Source of the DNA: WS-7 sp035635575 | GTDB taxonomy: Bacteria; Eisenbacteria; RBG-16-71-46; SZUA-252 | Assembly (NCBI GenBank): GCA_035635575.1 | Contig: DASQAV010000002.1 | Coordinates: 6,170 to 70,169 of the forward strand | DNA length: 64,000 nucleotides | Direction of reading: 5' to 3' | Part shown: positions 42,334 to 51,850 of the stretch, piece after piece | How the letters are laid out: each line of letters starts with the position of its first letter | Position numbering within the stretch: the first letter of the stretch is position 1 | Notes under the pieces: model-generated | Seen by the model: only the letters and a program-made list of their open reading frames with translations | What the model was told of the DNA's origin: nothing | Database searches by the model: none | Position numbers and translations under genes: made by a program

Positions 42334-43146
42334 ATGGCCAGGACGGTGGCGATCGCAAATCAGAAGGGTGGCGTCGGCAAGACCACGACGGCCGTGAACC
42401 TCTCGGCTGCGCTGGCGCTCAAGGGCAAGACAGTCCTCCTCGTTGATCTCGACCCCCAGGGAAACGCAGGCAGCGGCCTCGGCTTTCCAAACCTCAAGAA
42501 CACGAATCGCGGGATCTACGAAGTTCTCACCGGTGGCCTCGCAGCAGATCAGGCCATCGTGGATGGCGGCATTCCGGGCCTGGGATTCATTCCGTCAGGA
42601 CAGCGCCTGGCCGGAGCTGAGGTGGAGCTCGTCGACGCCGAGAGGCGGGAGTTCCGATTGAAGGACGCCTTGGCCCCCTTGGACGAGCGCTATGAGTACA
42701 TCCTCATCGATGCCCCGCCCTCTCTGGGGCTCCTCACCGTCAACGCGCTCACCGCGGCCACCTCGGTCCTCGTCCCGGTCCAGTGCGAGTACTACGCGCT
42801 CGAGGGCCTGAGCCATCTCCTCGGCGCGATACGGCTGGTGCAACAGGGGCTGAACCCTTCGCTCATGATCGAGGGTGTTCTCCTGACGATGTATGACAAC
42901 CGCCTGAATCTGTCCCAGCAAGTGATGGATGAGACGCGGCGTTATTTCGCGGAGCGGGTCTATCACACGGTGATCCCACGAAACGTCCGACTGAGCGAGG
43001 CGCCGAGTTTCGGCAAGCCGGTCGTCGTTTACGATCCTGACTGTGCCGGATCGGTGAGCTACATGAACCTTGCGAACGAGGTGCTCAATCATGGCGAGAA
43101 AGGCCTTGGGGCGCGGGCTGGCGTCCCTCATTCCATCAGCAGCTAA
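42334..43146 (+). CDS. parA: Chromosome partitioning ATPase ParA (Soj)
   Basis: 270 residues from ATG 42334 (MARTVAIANQ) with GGAG about 9 bases upstream. Deviant Walker A KGGVGKTT at residues 11-18, the switch motif DLDPQGNAGSGLG and Walker B YILIDAPPSLGLL. Binds DNA nonspecifically as an ATP dimer and moves ParB-parS complexes. It lacks the long N-terminal HTH of plasmid-type ParA, so it is the chromosomal Soj type. Overlaps parB by 56 bases. Confidence 0.96.
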   Translation: MARTVAIANQKGGVGKTTTAVNLSAALALKGKTVLLVDLDPQGNAGSGLGFPNLKNTNRGIYEVLTGGLAADQAIVDGGIPGLGFIPSGQRLAGAEVELVDAERREFRLKDALAPLDERYEYILIDAPPSLGLLTVNALTAATSVLVPVQCEYYALEGLSHLLGAIRLVQQGLNPSLMIEGVLLTMYDNRLNLSQQVMDETRRYFAERVYHTVIPRNVRLSEAPSFGKPVVVYDPDCAGSVSYMNLANEVLNHGEKGLGARAGVPHSISS

Positions 43147-43999
43147 TCGGGAAGTCGCGGTCACGCCCGAGCTGCGGGCGGTCGAGTCTCGTCAGGGTGA
43201 GATCCAGCACGTCGCACTCGACAAGATCGTCCGCAACCCGGCGCAGCCGAGAACGCAATTCGAACCGAGCGCCATCAGCGACCTCGCGACCTCGATTCGC
43301 GAGCGCGGCGTCCTTCAGCCCGTCCTGCTCCGCCCCTCGGGCGGCGCATTCCAGATCGTCGCGGGCGAGCGCCGATTCCTCGCCGCACGCGAGGCGGGGC
43401 TCGAGACGATCCCCGCGATCGTCCGCCAGTTCACGGATCGCGAAGCGCTGCTCATCGCGCTCATCGAAAACGTCCAGCGCGAGAACCTGAACCCCATGGA
43501 CGAGGCGCGTGCATATTACAGGCTGGCAATGGAGTACGGTCTGCCGCATGAGGAGATCGGACAGCGTGTGGGCAAGGATCGCTCAACTGTTTCCAACATA
43601 CTTCGCTTCAACAACTTACCAGCCGAAATCCAGACCTTCCTGGAGACTGGAAGCATCAGCGCGGGCCACGCGCGAGCACTCCTGGCTCTGACCAGCGAGA
43701 AGACCCAGGTCGATCTCGCCAAGTCGGCGGCGGCCCACGGCTGGTCCGTGCGCGAGCTGGAGGAACGAGTCCGCAGATCCACCTCCGAAAAGGGCCCGCG
43801 GACGAGAAAGACCCCCAAGCGAGCCTTCTCCTCGGAACTTATGGGACTTGAAGACGATCTTATGAGAGCCTTAGGCACGCGGGTTCGGATTACGCGCCGG
43901 CGCGGGGGCACCGGTTCGATCTTCATCGACTACCACTCCGAAGAGGAGCTCGACCGCCTCGTGAATGTGCTTCGATCCTTGGCCGTGGATGCGCGATGA
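43091..43999 (+). CDS. parB: Chromosome partitioning protein ParB (Spo0J)
   Basis: 302 residues from ATG 43091 (MARKALGRGLASLI, the ParA-stimulating N-terminus). The CTP-binding domain has the GERR box at 92-95 and ENVQRENLNPMDEA. The HTH is at about 143-165 (LPHEEIGQRVGKDRSTVSN), and the C-terminal dimerisation domain ends DRLVNVLRSL. It clamps onto parS sites; two lie just upstream of parA. Confidence 0.96.
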   Translation: MARKALGRGLASLIPSAANREVAVTPELRAVESRQGEIQHVALDKIVRNPAQPRTQFEPSAISDLATSIRERGVLQPVLLRPSGGAFQIVAGERRFLAAREAGLETIPAIVRQFTDREALLIALIENVQRENLNPMDEARAYYRLAMEYGLPHEEIGQRVGKDRSTVSNILRFNNLPAEIQTFLETGSISAGHARALLALTSEKTQVDLAKSAAAHGWSVRELEERVRRSTSEKGPRTRKTPKRAFSSELMGLEDDLMRALGTRVRITRRRGGTGSIFIDYHSEEELDRLVNVLRSLAVDAR

Positions 44000-44092
44000 T
44001 TGCGCGTCCCGACGCCGCTAACGCCCGCCGCTAGCAGAAGAAGGATCGGGGCCGCACTGCCCGTAGCTTAATCAAGCCGAAAAAGTCCGAAA

Positions 44093-44101
44093 TGTGGATA
44101 A
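44093..44101 (-). promoter_or_regulatory. Perfect DnaA box downstream of parB
   Basis: TGTGGATAA, the exact reverse complement of TTATCCACA. A near copy, GGTGGATAA, starts 21 bp further on. Confidence 0.65.
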
Positions 44102-44191
44102 CTCGCTAGGTGTGGTGGATAACCGGGCAAGGCTCACCGCGTCAGGCGCTTCCGTGGGCAGCCGTGAGTTTTTCCGATGAGAAAGCCGCAC

Positions 44192-44200
44192 TTATGCACA
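44192..44200 (+). promoter_or_regulatory. DnaA box (TTATGCACA)
   Basis: Matches the relaxed consensus TTATNCACA. Third site of a small cluster about 10 kb from dnaA. Confidence 0.5.
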
Positions 44201-44276
44201 TTGTGGGGAGCGCGGCGCATACCCTCGCTCCATTTCCAGGGAAGCCCCTCCGGGGGCGACCGCGGAGAATGAAAAC

Positions 44277-45293
44277 ATGACTCAGGCGGTCCCGAAGGAC
44301 GACCTCAGACTTCTGGAGGATCTCAAAGAAGCGCGCGGCGCAATCCTGCACGAGCTGCGCAAGGTCATCGTCGGCCAGGACCAGGTGGTCGAGCAGCTCC
44401 TGACGGTGCTCTTCGCGAATGGGCATTGCCTGCTCGTGGGCGTGCCCGGGCTCGCGAAAACCCTGCTCGTATCGACCCTCTCGCAGATCCTCGATCTCAA
44501 GTTCAGCCGGATCCAGTTCACACCGGATCTCATGCCCTCCGACATCACGGGCACCGAGATCCTCGAGGACGATCCGGTGACGGGACGGCGCGCGTTCAAG
44601 TTCATCCACGGGCCGATCTTCGCGAACATGATCCTTGCGGACGAGATCAACCGAACACCGCCCAAGACCCAGGCGGCGCTCTTGCAGGCGATGCAGGAAT
44701 ACCGGGTCACCGCGGGGGGCGAGACCTATCCGCTCTCGCTTCCGTTCTTCGTGCTCGCGACGCAGAACCCGATCGAGTTCGAGGGCACCTATCCGCTCCC
44801 CGAGGCCCAGCTGGATCGCTTCATGTTCCACATCTCGGTCGGCTATCCCTCCACTCAGGAGGAAGAGCGGATCGTCGCGACCACCACAAGCGCCTACGAG
44901 GCGGAGCCCAAGACGGTGCTCGGCGTGGAGCAGATCCTGGATCTGCAGAGGCTGGTGCGGAGGATTCCCGTGGCCGAGCACGTGGTGAGCTACGCGGTAC
45001 GGCTGGCCCGCGCCTCCCGCCCGGGACCCGAGAGCGCCTCCTTCGTTCGCGACTGGGTGAGCTGGGGCGCCGGCCCGCGCGCCGCGCAGTTCATCGTGCT
45101 GGGCGCGAAGGCGCGGGCCGCCCTGCACGGCCGTCCGACTCCCAGCGCCGAGGACGCGAAAGCGGTCGCGCCCTCCGTACTGCGCCACCGCATCATTCCC
45201 AACTTCAACGCGGAAGCCGACGGGATTTCGAGCCTCGACATCATCAACAAGCTCCTCGAGACCACTCCCTCGGTCGACGGCAAGCGCTCCTAG
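44277..45293 (+). CDS. MoxR-family AAA+ ATPase
   Basis: 338 residues. Walker A GVPGLAKTLL (about 57-66), Walker B MILADEINRTPPKTQAALLQ and the MoxR-specific FTPDLMPSDITGTEIL. MoxR ATPases act as chaperones that activate VWA-domain partners, and the next two genes encode a DUF58 protein and a VWA membrane protein, the standard partners. The position just past the partition genes is unusual, but the three-gene order is common. Confidence 0.94.
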   Translation: MTQAVPKDDLRLLEDLKEARGAILHELRKVIVGQDQVVEQLLTVLFANGHCLLVGVPGLAKTLLVSTLSQILDLKFSRIQFTPDLMPSDITGTEILEDDPVTGRRAFKFIHGPIFANMILADEINRTPPKTQAALLQAMQEYRVTAGGETYPLSLPFFVLATQNPIEFEGTYPLPEAQLDRFMFHISVGYPSTQEEERIVATTTSAYEAEPKTVLGVEQILDLQRLVRRIPVAEHVVSYAVRLARASRPGPESASFVRDWVSWGAGPRAAQFIVLGAKARAALHGRPTPSAEDAKAVAPSVLRHRIIPNFNAEADGISSLDIINKLLETTPSVDGKRS

Positions 45294-45305
45294 TCGGCAG
45301 CGGCC

Positions 45306-46202
45306 ATGGCGAAAACCTCGCAGCGCCTCCTCGATCCCCACTTCGTGTCGAAGCTCGCCCGGCTCGATCTTCGCGCGCGGCTCGTCGTGGACGGATTCCT
45401 CACGGGCCTTCACAAGAGCCCCTATCACGGATTCAGCGTGGAGTTCGCCGAGCACCGCCAGTACATGCCCGGCGATCCGCTGCGGCATCTGGATTGGAAG
45501 GTGCTGGCGAAGTCGGACCGCAAGTACCTCAAGCAGTACGAGGAGGAGACGAACCTTCGCGCGACCCTCCTCATCGATACGAGCGCGTCCATGAGCTATT
45601 CCTCGCACGGCCTCTCGAAGCTGGATTACGCGCGCCAGCTCGCGGCCTCGCTCGCCTATTTGATGCTCCGGCAGAAGGACGCCGTCGGGATGTACGCCTT
45701 CGCCAGCGGGCGCGGAGAGCTGATCCCTCCGCGGTCCACGCCGAGCCATCTCCGCCAGCTCCTGGTGCTCCTGGACCGGCTCGAAGCCGCGGGAGGAACC
45801 GACTTCGCGTCCTCGCTCCACGCGCTCGCCGAGCGCGTCAAGCAGCGCGGCCTGATCGTCATCCTCTCCGACCTGCTCGACGACCCCGAGCGGATCGCGA
45901 GCGCGATCCACCATTTCCGCCACCGGAAGCACGAGGTGCTGGTCTTCCACGTGCTCGATCCGCAAGAAACGTCGTTCCAGTTCGAGCGCGAGGCCACCTA
46001 CATCGACCTCGAGAGCGGCGATCGCGTGACGACCCGGCCACAAGAGCTGCGCGCCGACTACCGGACGCGCGTGAAGGGCTGGATGGACAAGATCCGGGAG
46101 TTCTGCATCGAGAAGCAGGCGGACTACGTGGCCGTCTCCACGGACACTCCGTACGACCGCGCGCTCCTCGAGTATCTCTCCAAGCGCGCCCGGCTACTCT
46201 GA
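45306..46202 (+). CDS. DUF58 domain protein (MoxR-associated, VWA-like)
   Basis: 298 residues. The DUF58 core motif YMPGDPLRHLDWKVLAKSD (about 57-75) is followed by a VWA-like fold with the metal-site motif LLIDTSASMSYSS (about 94-106) and later GLIVILSDLLDDPE. No transmembrane segment is visible, so it is cytoplasmic. Lies 12 bp after the MoxR gene; probably forms a complex with it and the BatA-like protein. Confidence 0.9.
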   Translation: MAKTSQRLLDPHFVSKLARLDLRARLVVDGFLTGLHKSPYHGFSVEFAEHRQYMPGDPLRHLDWKVLAKSDRKYLKQYEEETNLRATLLIDTSASMSYSSHGLSKLDYARQLAASLAYLMLRQKDAVGMYAFASGRGELIPPRSTPSHLRQLLVLLDRLEAAGGTDFASSLHALAERVKQRGLIVILSDLLDDPERIASAIHHFRHRKHEVLVFHVLDPQETSFQFEREATYIDLESGDRVTTRPQELRADYRTRVKGWMDKIREFCIEKQADYVAVSTDTPYDRALLEYLSKRARLL

Positions 46203-46215
46203 GAGCGCGTCCCTG

Positions 46216-48324
46216 ATGTTCTCCTTCCTCAATCCGGGATTTCTCTGGGCGCTTCCGCTCGCGGGAATTCCGCTCCTGATCCATTTCCTGAGCAAGCGAA
46301 GGCTCCCGGAGATCCGCTTCCCGACGGTGACCTTCCTGCGTCAGCTCGAGCCGCGCGAGATCCGAAGGCTCCGCCTGCGCGAGATCCTGCTCCTCATCCT
46401 GCGCACGCTCGCCATCCTGCTCATCGTCTGCGCCTTCGCCCGGCCGTCGATCCAGCCCAAGGACGCGGCCGCCCGCGCGGCAGCCGCGGTGGCGGTCGTC
46501 CTGGACGACTCGGAGAGCATGGGGGCGATGGACGAGCAGGGCCGTCCCCGCATCGAAGGGGCGCGCGAGCGCGGGCTGGCCATCGTGGACGCGGCGCGGG
46601 CCGGCGACGAGGTCGCGATCACCACCACGACGGGACCCGACGCTCCGCTCTCCAACCGCTCCGGCGACCGCGTGCGCCTCACGCGCACGGTGCGCCAGAT
46701 CGGGACGACCTGGCTCCCGGGCAACATGGAGCAGGCGCTGGAGCGGGCGCGCCGCTTCCTGGGACGAAGCTCTCTCCGCGCCCACGAGCTCTACCTGATC
46801 AGCGATTTCCAGGCGACGAACTTCACGCGCGGGGCCCGGGAGAAGCTGGCGCTTCTCTCCCGCGCGGGGACTCGCGTGGTGGTCCTGCCGGTCGTCTCCT
46901 CGCGCGTCCCCAATCACGCGATCGAGGACCTCGATCCCGAGCTCCGCCCCGGACCTCAGGGCAAGGGTCTCGAGATGCGCGCGCGCCTGGTGAACCATGC
47001 CGACGCCCCGAGCGAGAGGCTCTCGGTGCGCGCCCGGCTCGGCGACGCCCTGATCGGAGGGGGTGACGTCACCCTTCAGCCGGACGAGTCGCGCTGGGCC
47101 TCGCTTCCCATCGACTGGCGGGCGGGCGCCGGCGCCGGCGCGGAGATCAAGGGAAAGGCGCCGGTCGTGGTGGAATCGGACGTGGATGCGCTACCCGGTG
47201 ATGACCGGCGATTCGCGGTCCTGGGAGCGCCGAGACGGCTTCGCGTCCTTCGCGTCGTGGAATCGCGCGCGGGCGAGCCCGCCTCGCGCTTCACCGCCCT
47301 CGCGCTGGATCCGGGGCAGGACGGCTCCGGAGGGTACCTCGTCGAGACCGGGACGCCCGCGTCCGTGCTCAGCCTCTCCCGAAGCCGCTACGACGTCATC
47401 CTCCTCGAGGACATCGCCGCACTCTCGAGCGACGCCGAGGGGAAGCTCCGCGCCTTCCTGCGCGAAGGCGGCGGGATCGTGATCGCGCTCGGCCCGCACG
47501 CGGACCCAGACTATTACGGGCACAAGCTCTTCCCCGGCGTCGTGGATCTCGCGCTCGAGGGAACCGAGCACGCCGCGGAAGGCCAGGCCTTCGAGATCCG
47601 CGCTCGAACTCCGGCGCATCCCATCCTGGAAGGATTGTCCCTGACGGTCGGCTCGCCTCTGACTCAGTCCCGGCTCGTAGCGCTCGCCAAGGGACGGACC
47701 ACGTCCCCCCGCGCGGAGGTGGTCGTCATGACCACGGGAGGGCTTCCGGTCGTGGTCGCCGCACATCAAGTTTCCGTGTTCCTTGGCTCCCTCTCCGATG
47801 ACTGGGGCGATCTTCCGTATTCGGGAGCCTTCGTGCCGCTCGTGCGGGGGCTGGTCGATCACGCCGCGCGGACAACGTCTCCGGAATCGCGCGACCTCTC
47901 GCTGGTCGGACGTCCTCCCGCGGCGCATCTCGACGCGGCGCCCCCGGGCCTCGTGGTCGTGCGTGGTCCGGACTCCTACCGCTCCCAGGCTACGGTTGCT
48001 TCGGACGGATCCGGATTCCTGGCCGTGGCCGACACCCCCGCTCCCACGCCGGGCTTCTACGTCTTCGAGGCGGGCGAGCGCGAGGCGGCGGTCGTGGCGG
48101 TCAATCCGGATCCCATCGAGAGCGACCTGAAGCCGGTCTCGATGGAGTCGCTCCAGGCTGGATCGCCGGACCCGCCGCGCGCGATCGTCACCGTGCGATC
48201 GCTCCGCACGCATCTTCGGGACATGCGCCAGGGACGGGAGCTCTGGCTCCTTTTTCTCATCGGAGCCGCGCTCGCTCTCGCCGGCGAGCTGGCCCTCGCC
48301 AGCGCCCGCGCCGTAGGGCCGTGA
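46216..48324 (+). CDS. BatA-like membrane protein with VWA domain
   Basis: 702 residues. Two N-terminal TM segments (FLNPGFLWALPLAGIPLLIH and ILLLILRTLAILLIVCAFA) with the BatA_N arginine-rich linker RRLRLREI between them. A VWA domain has DDSESMG (MIDAS-like D-x-S-x-S). A middle region with LREGGGIVIALGPHADPD resembles a glutamine-amidotransferase-like fold, as in larger members of the family. One C-terminal TM (WLLFLIGAALALAGELALA). Associated with envelope stress or aerotolerance in Bacteroidetes and others; the exact role is not known here. The stop overlaps the mfd start. Confidence 0.87.
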   Translation: MFSFLNPGFLWALPLAGIPLLIHFLSKRRLPEIRFPTVTFLRQLEPREIRRLRLREILLLILRTLAILLIVCAFARPSIQPKDAAARAAAAVAVVLDDSESMGAMDEQGRPRIEGARERGLAIVDAARAGDEVAITTTTGPDAPLSNRSGDRVRLTRTVRQIGTTWLPGNMEQALERARRFLGRSSLRAHELYLISDFQATNFTRGAREKLALLSRAGTRVVVLPVVSSRVPNHAIEDLDPELRPGPQGKGLEMRARLVNHADAPSERLSVRARLGDALIGGGDVTLQPDESRWASLPIDWRAGAGAGAEIKGKAPVVVESDVDALPGDDRRFAVLGAPRRLRVLRVVESRAGEPASRFTALALDPGQDGSGGYLVETGTPASVLSLSRSRYDVILLEDIAALSSDAEGKLRAFLREGGGIVIALGPHADPDYYGHKLFPGVVDLALEGTEHAAEGQAFEIRARTPAHPILEGLSLTVGSPLTQSRLVALAKGRTTSPRAEVVVMTTGGLPVVVAAHQVSVFLGSLSDDWGDLPYSGAFVPLVRGLVDHAARTTSPESRDLSLVGRPPAAHLDAAPPGLVVVRGPDSYRSQATVASDGSGFLAVADTPAPTPGFYVFEAGEREAAVVAVNPDPIESDLKPVSMESLQAGSPDPPRAIVTVRSLRTHLRDMRQGRELWLLFLIGAALALAGELALASARAVGP

Positions 48325-51300
48325 TCCGGACCCAGAACTCGCTCGCGGAGCAGCTGCTTCGCGGCGCCGAGCGCCATGCCGCATTCGAGGCGCTGAAAGC
48401 GCGCGTCGAGGCCAAGGCAATCGCGCCGGCGATCCCCATCCGCGGCGTCGCCGGCAGCGCGGGCGCCCTCTTCCTGGCCGCGCTCGCGCGCTCGGTGAAG
48501 CGCCCCTTCGCGGTGATCGCCCCCGATCTCGATCGAGCGGAAGCGTGGCGCGACGATCTCGAGTTCCTCCTCGGACCCGACCGCGTGGTTTCCATCCCGC
48601 CGCACGACGTGGTCCCCTGGACCTCGCAGGTCGCCACCGGCCCGGTTCGCGACGATCGCGTGACCGCGATGCTCCGTCTGGGAGATCCCGATCCGCCGAT
48701 CGTGGTGATCCCCGCGGTCTCCCTCTATCGCAAGGCACCCGCGCCGGAGACGATCCGCGCGCGCGCGGTCTCGCTCGAGCGAGGCACCGAGATCGCCCCC
48801 GAGGTTCTGGCGCATCGTCTGGTGATGGCAGGCTATCGGTCGGTGGGCGAGGTCGGGGAAGTGGGGGAAGTGAGCCGCCGCGGAGGCCTCCTCGACGTCT
48901 TCGGGCCCGGCACGCACTACCCGGTGCGGATCGAGTTCGACGGCGACCAGGTCGCGTCGCTCCGCACCTTCGACGTGTCCACGCAGCGCTCCGTCGCTCC
49001 CATCGACCGGGCCCGCATCGCCCCCGCGCGCGAGGTGCTCTTCCCCGAGGATCTGGACGAGCGACTGCAGGCGCTCGACCGCGGGACGCTCTCGGGCGAT
49101 CTCGAGGGGGTGCGCGTCCGCGAGCTGGTGCGCGAGGGGGTTTATTTCGAGGGCGTCGACTGGCTCGCGCCTCATCTCGGAGTCCCCCTGGGGTCCGTCC
49201 TCGAATACCTGCCCGCGGATGCGGCCATCTGGGTGGATGAGCCCGAGGCGGTGGCCCGGGAGCTGGAGACCGCGGAGCGCGAGGCGGAGCGCCTGGAGCC
49301 TGACGCGCGCGGCAAGTCCCCGCATCTCCCCGAGCGCGAAGATCTCTTCGATCCGCCCGACCGGGCCCTGGCCCGGCTCGGCTCCTTCCAGCGGATGGAG
49401 TCGCGGGTGACCTTCCAGGGCGGGGGGCATGAGCCCGCGATCTCCCTCGACGCCCGGCCCCAGCCCTCCTTTGGAAGGAAGCTCGATCTCCTGCGCGGCG
49501 AGCTCCGGCGCCTCGAGGAGCTGGGATACGAGCGCGTCATCGTCTGCGACAACCGCGGCCAGGCGGAACGGCTGGAGGAGATCCTCGGCGAAGGCGTGGT
49601 CTCGGTGGACGTGGGCGCGATCACGTCGGGGTTCGTGCTCCCGCCCGCGCGACTCGCGGTCTTCACCGACCACGAGATCTTCGCGCGGTACCGGCGGCGC
49701 CGCGGACGGCGCTCCGCCCCCTCGCGGGCCACGATCCGCGATCTCATGTCGCTCGAGCCCGGCCAGTACGTCGTCCATCTGGACCATGGAATCGGGGTCT
49801 ACCGCGGGCTGAAGCGGATCACGCTCGACGGCCAGGACACGGAATGCATCCAGATCGACTACGCCCAGGGCGACCGGCTCTTCGTCCCCATCGATCAGCT
49901 GGGGATGGTGCAGCGGTACTCGGCGGAGGAGGGGCGCACGCCGCTCATCTCGCGGCTCGGGGGCACGGCGTGGCAGCGGACCAAGGCGAAGGCGCGCAAG
50001 GCCATCCAGGAAATGGCGGAGGAACTGCTCCGGAACTACGCCCTCCGGAAGGCGCGCGGCGGGCGCGCGTTTCCGCCGGACACACCGTGGCAGCGCGAGC
50101 TCGAATCCTCCTTCCCCTACGAGGAGACCCCGGACCAGCTGCGCACGGTCGAGGAAGTGAAGCGCGACATGGAGTCGCCGCGCGCCATGGACCGGCTGGT
50201 CTGCGGCGACGTGGGCTACGGCAAGACCGAAGTGGCGATCCGCGCCGCGTTCAAGGCCGTGCAGGACGGAACGCAGGTGGCGATCCTGGTCCCCACGACC
50301 GTGCTCGCGCAGCAGCATCTCACCACGTTCACCGAGCGCTTCGCCGATTTCCCGGTGCGGATCGACATGCTGAGCCGGTTCCGGTCGACGCGGGAGCAGA
50401 AGGAGATCGTGGAAAAGATCCGGCGAGGCGAGCTGGACATCGTGATCGGAACGCACCGGCTTCTCTCGAAGGACGTCCAGTTCAAGAATCTGGGATTGGC
50501 GGTCATCGACGAGGAGCAGCGCTTCGGCGTGGCCCAGAAAGAAAGGATCCGGACGTTGGTCGAGAACGTGGACGTCCTCACGCTCACGGCGACGCCCATT
50601 CCCCGGACCCTGCACATGAGCCTCCTCGGGGCGCGGGACATGTCGGTCATGCAGACGCCGCCGCGCGGGCGCTATCCGATCAAGACCGAGATCGTGGAGA
50701 TGAACAAGGACGTGATCCGGGACGGGCTGCTCCGGGAGGCGGACCGGGGCGGTCAGTCCTTCTTCGTGCACAACCGGGTCGAGTCGATCGACCGGATCGC
50801 GCATTACCTCCAGAGCATCGTTCCCCAGCTGCGCTACGGGGTCGCGCACGGGCAGATGCGCGACGTGGAGCTGGAGAAGGTGATGCTGGATTTCCTCGAG
50901 CGGCGCACCGACGTGCTCGTGACGACCCTCATCATCGAGTCGGGCCTCGACATCCCCACCGTGAACACGATGCTCATGAACCGCGCGGACGCCCTGGGGC
51001 TGGCGCAGATCTACCAGCTTCGCGGGAGGATCGGCCGCTCCCACCACCAGGCCTTCTGCTACCTCCTCGTTCCGGCGGGGACCGTGCTGAACGAGGATGC
51101 GGAAAAGAGGCTCCGCGTGATTGCCGAGCACGAGGAGCTGGGGGCGGGGCTCACGATCGCCATGCGCGATCTCGAGATCCGCGGCGCCGGGAATCTGCTC
51201 GGGCCGGAGCAGCACGGCTTCATGGTGAGCGTGGGCTTCGATCTCTATTGCCGAATGGTGGACGAGGTGGTCCAGGAGCTTCAGGGGAAGGCGCCGGACC

Positions 51301-51773
51301 GCCGCTCCGAGCCCGCGATCTCGAGCGATCTTGCGGCATTCATCCCCGAGGAATACATCCAGGATCCCGACGAGAAGCTGGATGCCTATCGCCGCCTCGC
51401 GGGCGTGACGGAAGCGGCGGAGCTGGAGGAGATCGCGGCGGAATTCCGGGATCGATTCGGACCGCTGCCGCCCGAGGCGGAGCACCTCTTCGAGCTGAAG
51501 CGGCTGCGGCTCATCGGACGCGACGTGGCGGCCACCCGACTGCGCGTGGGAAGGGATCGACTGGAGATCGACCTGGCGGAGCCCCTGAAGCGCGACCAGA
51601 TCCTGCGCCTCGTGGCCTCCACGCCGGCCCGGATCGAGTTCGTGGGGGGCGGCACGGGGTCCTTCCGCGTGCGGCAGCCCGGCGAGCCGATCCTACTGGC
51701 CACAAATCTGTTGCGGGTGCTGGGGGGCTCTGATACCGTCGCGGATCTGCCTCTTCCAGCTGCTGGAAGTTGA
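48321..51773 (+). CDS. mfd: Transcription-repair coupling factor Mfd
   Basis: 1150 residues, full length. The N-terminal UvrB-like domains bind UvrA; the RNA-polymerase interaction domain begins SLEPGQYVVHLDHGIGVY. Translocase motifs are Walker A GDVGYGKTEVAIRAAF, DEEQ box VIDEEQRFGV, motif III TLTATPIPRTLHMSL, and motifs V-VI TTLIIESGLDIPTVNTM and QLRGRIGRSHHQAFCY. The C-terminal TRCF domain (RLAGVTEAAELEEIAAEFRD) is intact. It dislodges stalled RNA polymerase and recruits repair. The GTG start overlaps the preceding stop. Confidence 0.97.
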   Translation: MIRTQNSLAEQLLRGAERHAAFEALKARVEAKAIAPAIPIRGVAGSAGALFLAALARSVKRPFAVIAPDLDRAEAWRDDLEFLLGPDRVVSIPPHDVVPWTSQVATGPVRDDRVTAMLRLGDPDPPIVVIPAVSLYRKAPAPETIRARAVSLERGTEIAPEVLAHRLVMAGYRSVGEVGEVGEVSRRGGLLDVFGPGTHYPVRIEFDGDQVASLRTFDVSTQRSVAPIDRARIAPAREVLFPEDLDERLQALDRGTLSGDLEGVRVRELVREGVYFEGVDWLAPHLGVPLGSVLEYLPADAAIWVDEPEAVARELETAEREAERLEPDARGKSPHLPEREDLFDPPDRALARLGSFQRMESRVTFQGGGHEPAISLDARPQPSFGRKLDLLRGELRRLEELGYERVIVCDNRGQAERLEEILGEGVVSVDVGAITSGFVLPPARLAVFTDHEIFARYRRRRGRRSAPSRATIRDLMSLEPGQYVVHLDHGIGVYRGLKRITLDGQDTECIQIDYAQGDRLFVPIDQLGMVQRYSAEEGRTPLISRLGGTAWQRTKAKARKAIQEMAEELLRNYALRKARGGRAFPPDTPWQRELESSFPYEETPDQLRTVEEVKRDMESPRAMDRLVCGDVGYGKTEVAIRAAFKAVQDGTQVAILVPTTVLAQQHLTTFTERFADFPVRIDMLSRFRSTREQKEIVEKIRRGELDIVIGTHRLLSKDVQFKNLGLAVIDEEQRFGVAQKERIRTLVENVDVLTLTATPIPRTLHMSLLGARDMSVMQTPPRGRYPIKTEIVEMNKDVIRDGLLREADRGGQSFFVHNRVESIDRIAHYLQSIVPQLRYGVAHGQMRDVELEKVMLDFLERRTDVLVTTLIIESGLDIPTVNTMLMNRADALGLAQIYQLRGRIGRSHHQAFCYLLVPAGTVLNEDAEKRLRVIAEHEELGAGLTIAMRDLEIRGAGNLLGPEQHGFMVSVGFDLYCRMVDEVVQELQGKAPDRRSEPAISSDLAAFIPEEYIQDPDEKLDAYRRLAGVTEAAELEEIAAEFRDRFGPLPPEAEHLFELKRLRLIGRDVAATRLRVGRDRLEIDLAEPLKRDQILRLVASTPARIEFVGGGTGSFRVRQPGEPILLATNLLRVLGGSDTVADLPLPAAGS

Positions 51774-51850
51774 ACCGCGACCGGGAGTTCGGGGTACTCA
51801 TGGGGGAGCGGTGCGGCGCTGGAAAGCCCGCCCGGAAGACAACGATTCCG

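Larger units (their letters stand above)
44000..44276. other. parB-moxR intergenic region with DnaA-box-like sites
   Basis: 277 bp with no gene. Holds TGTGGATAA (44093-44101), GGTGGATAA (44114-44122) and TTATGCACA (44192-44200). The moxR promoter should lie here, but I could not assign it. Confidence 0.6.

Noticed and set aside
48057..51485. 1142-residue minus-strand open frame
   Set aside because: Antisense shadow of mfd, whose motifs are unambiguous.
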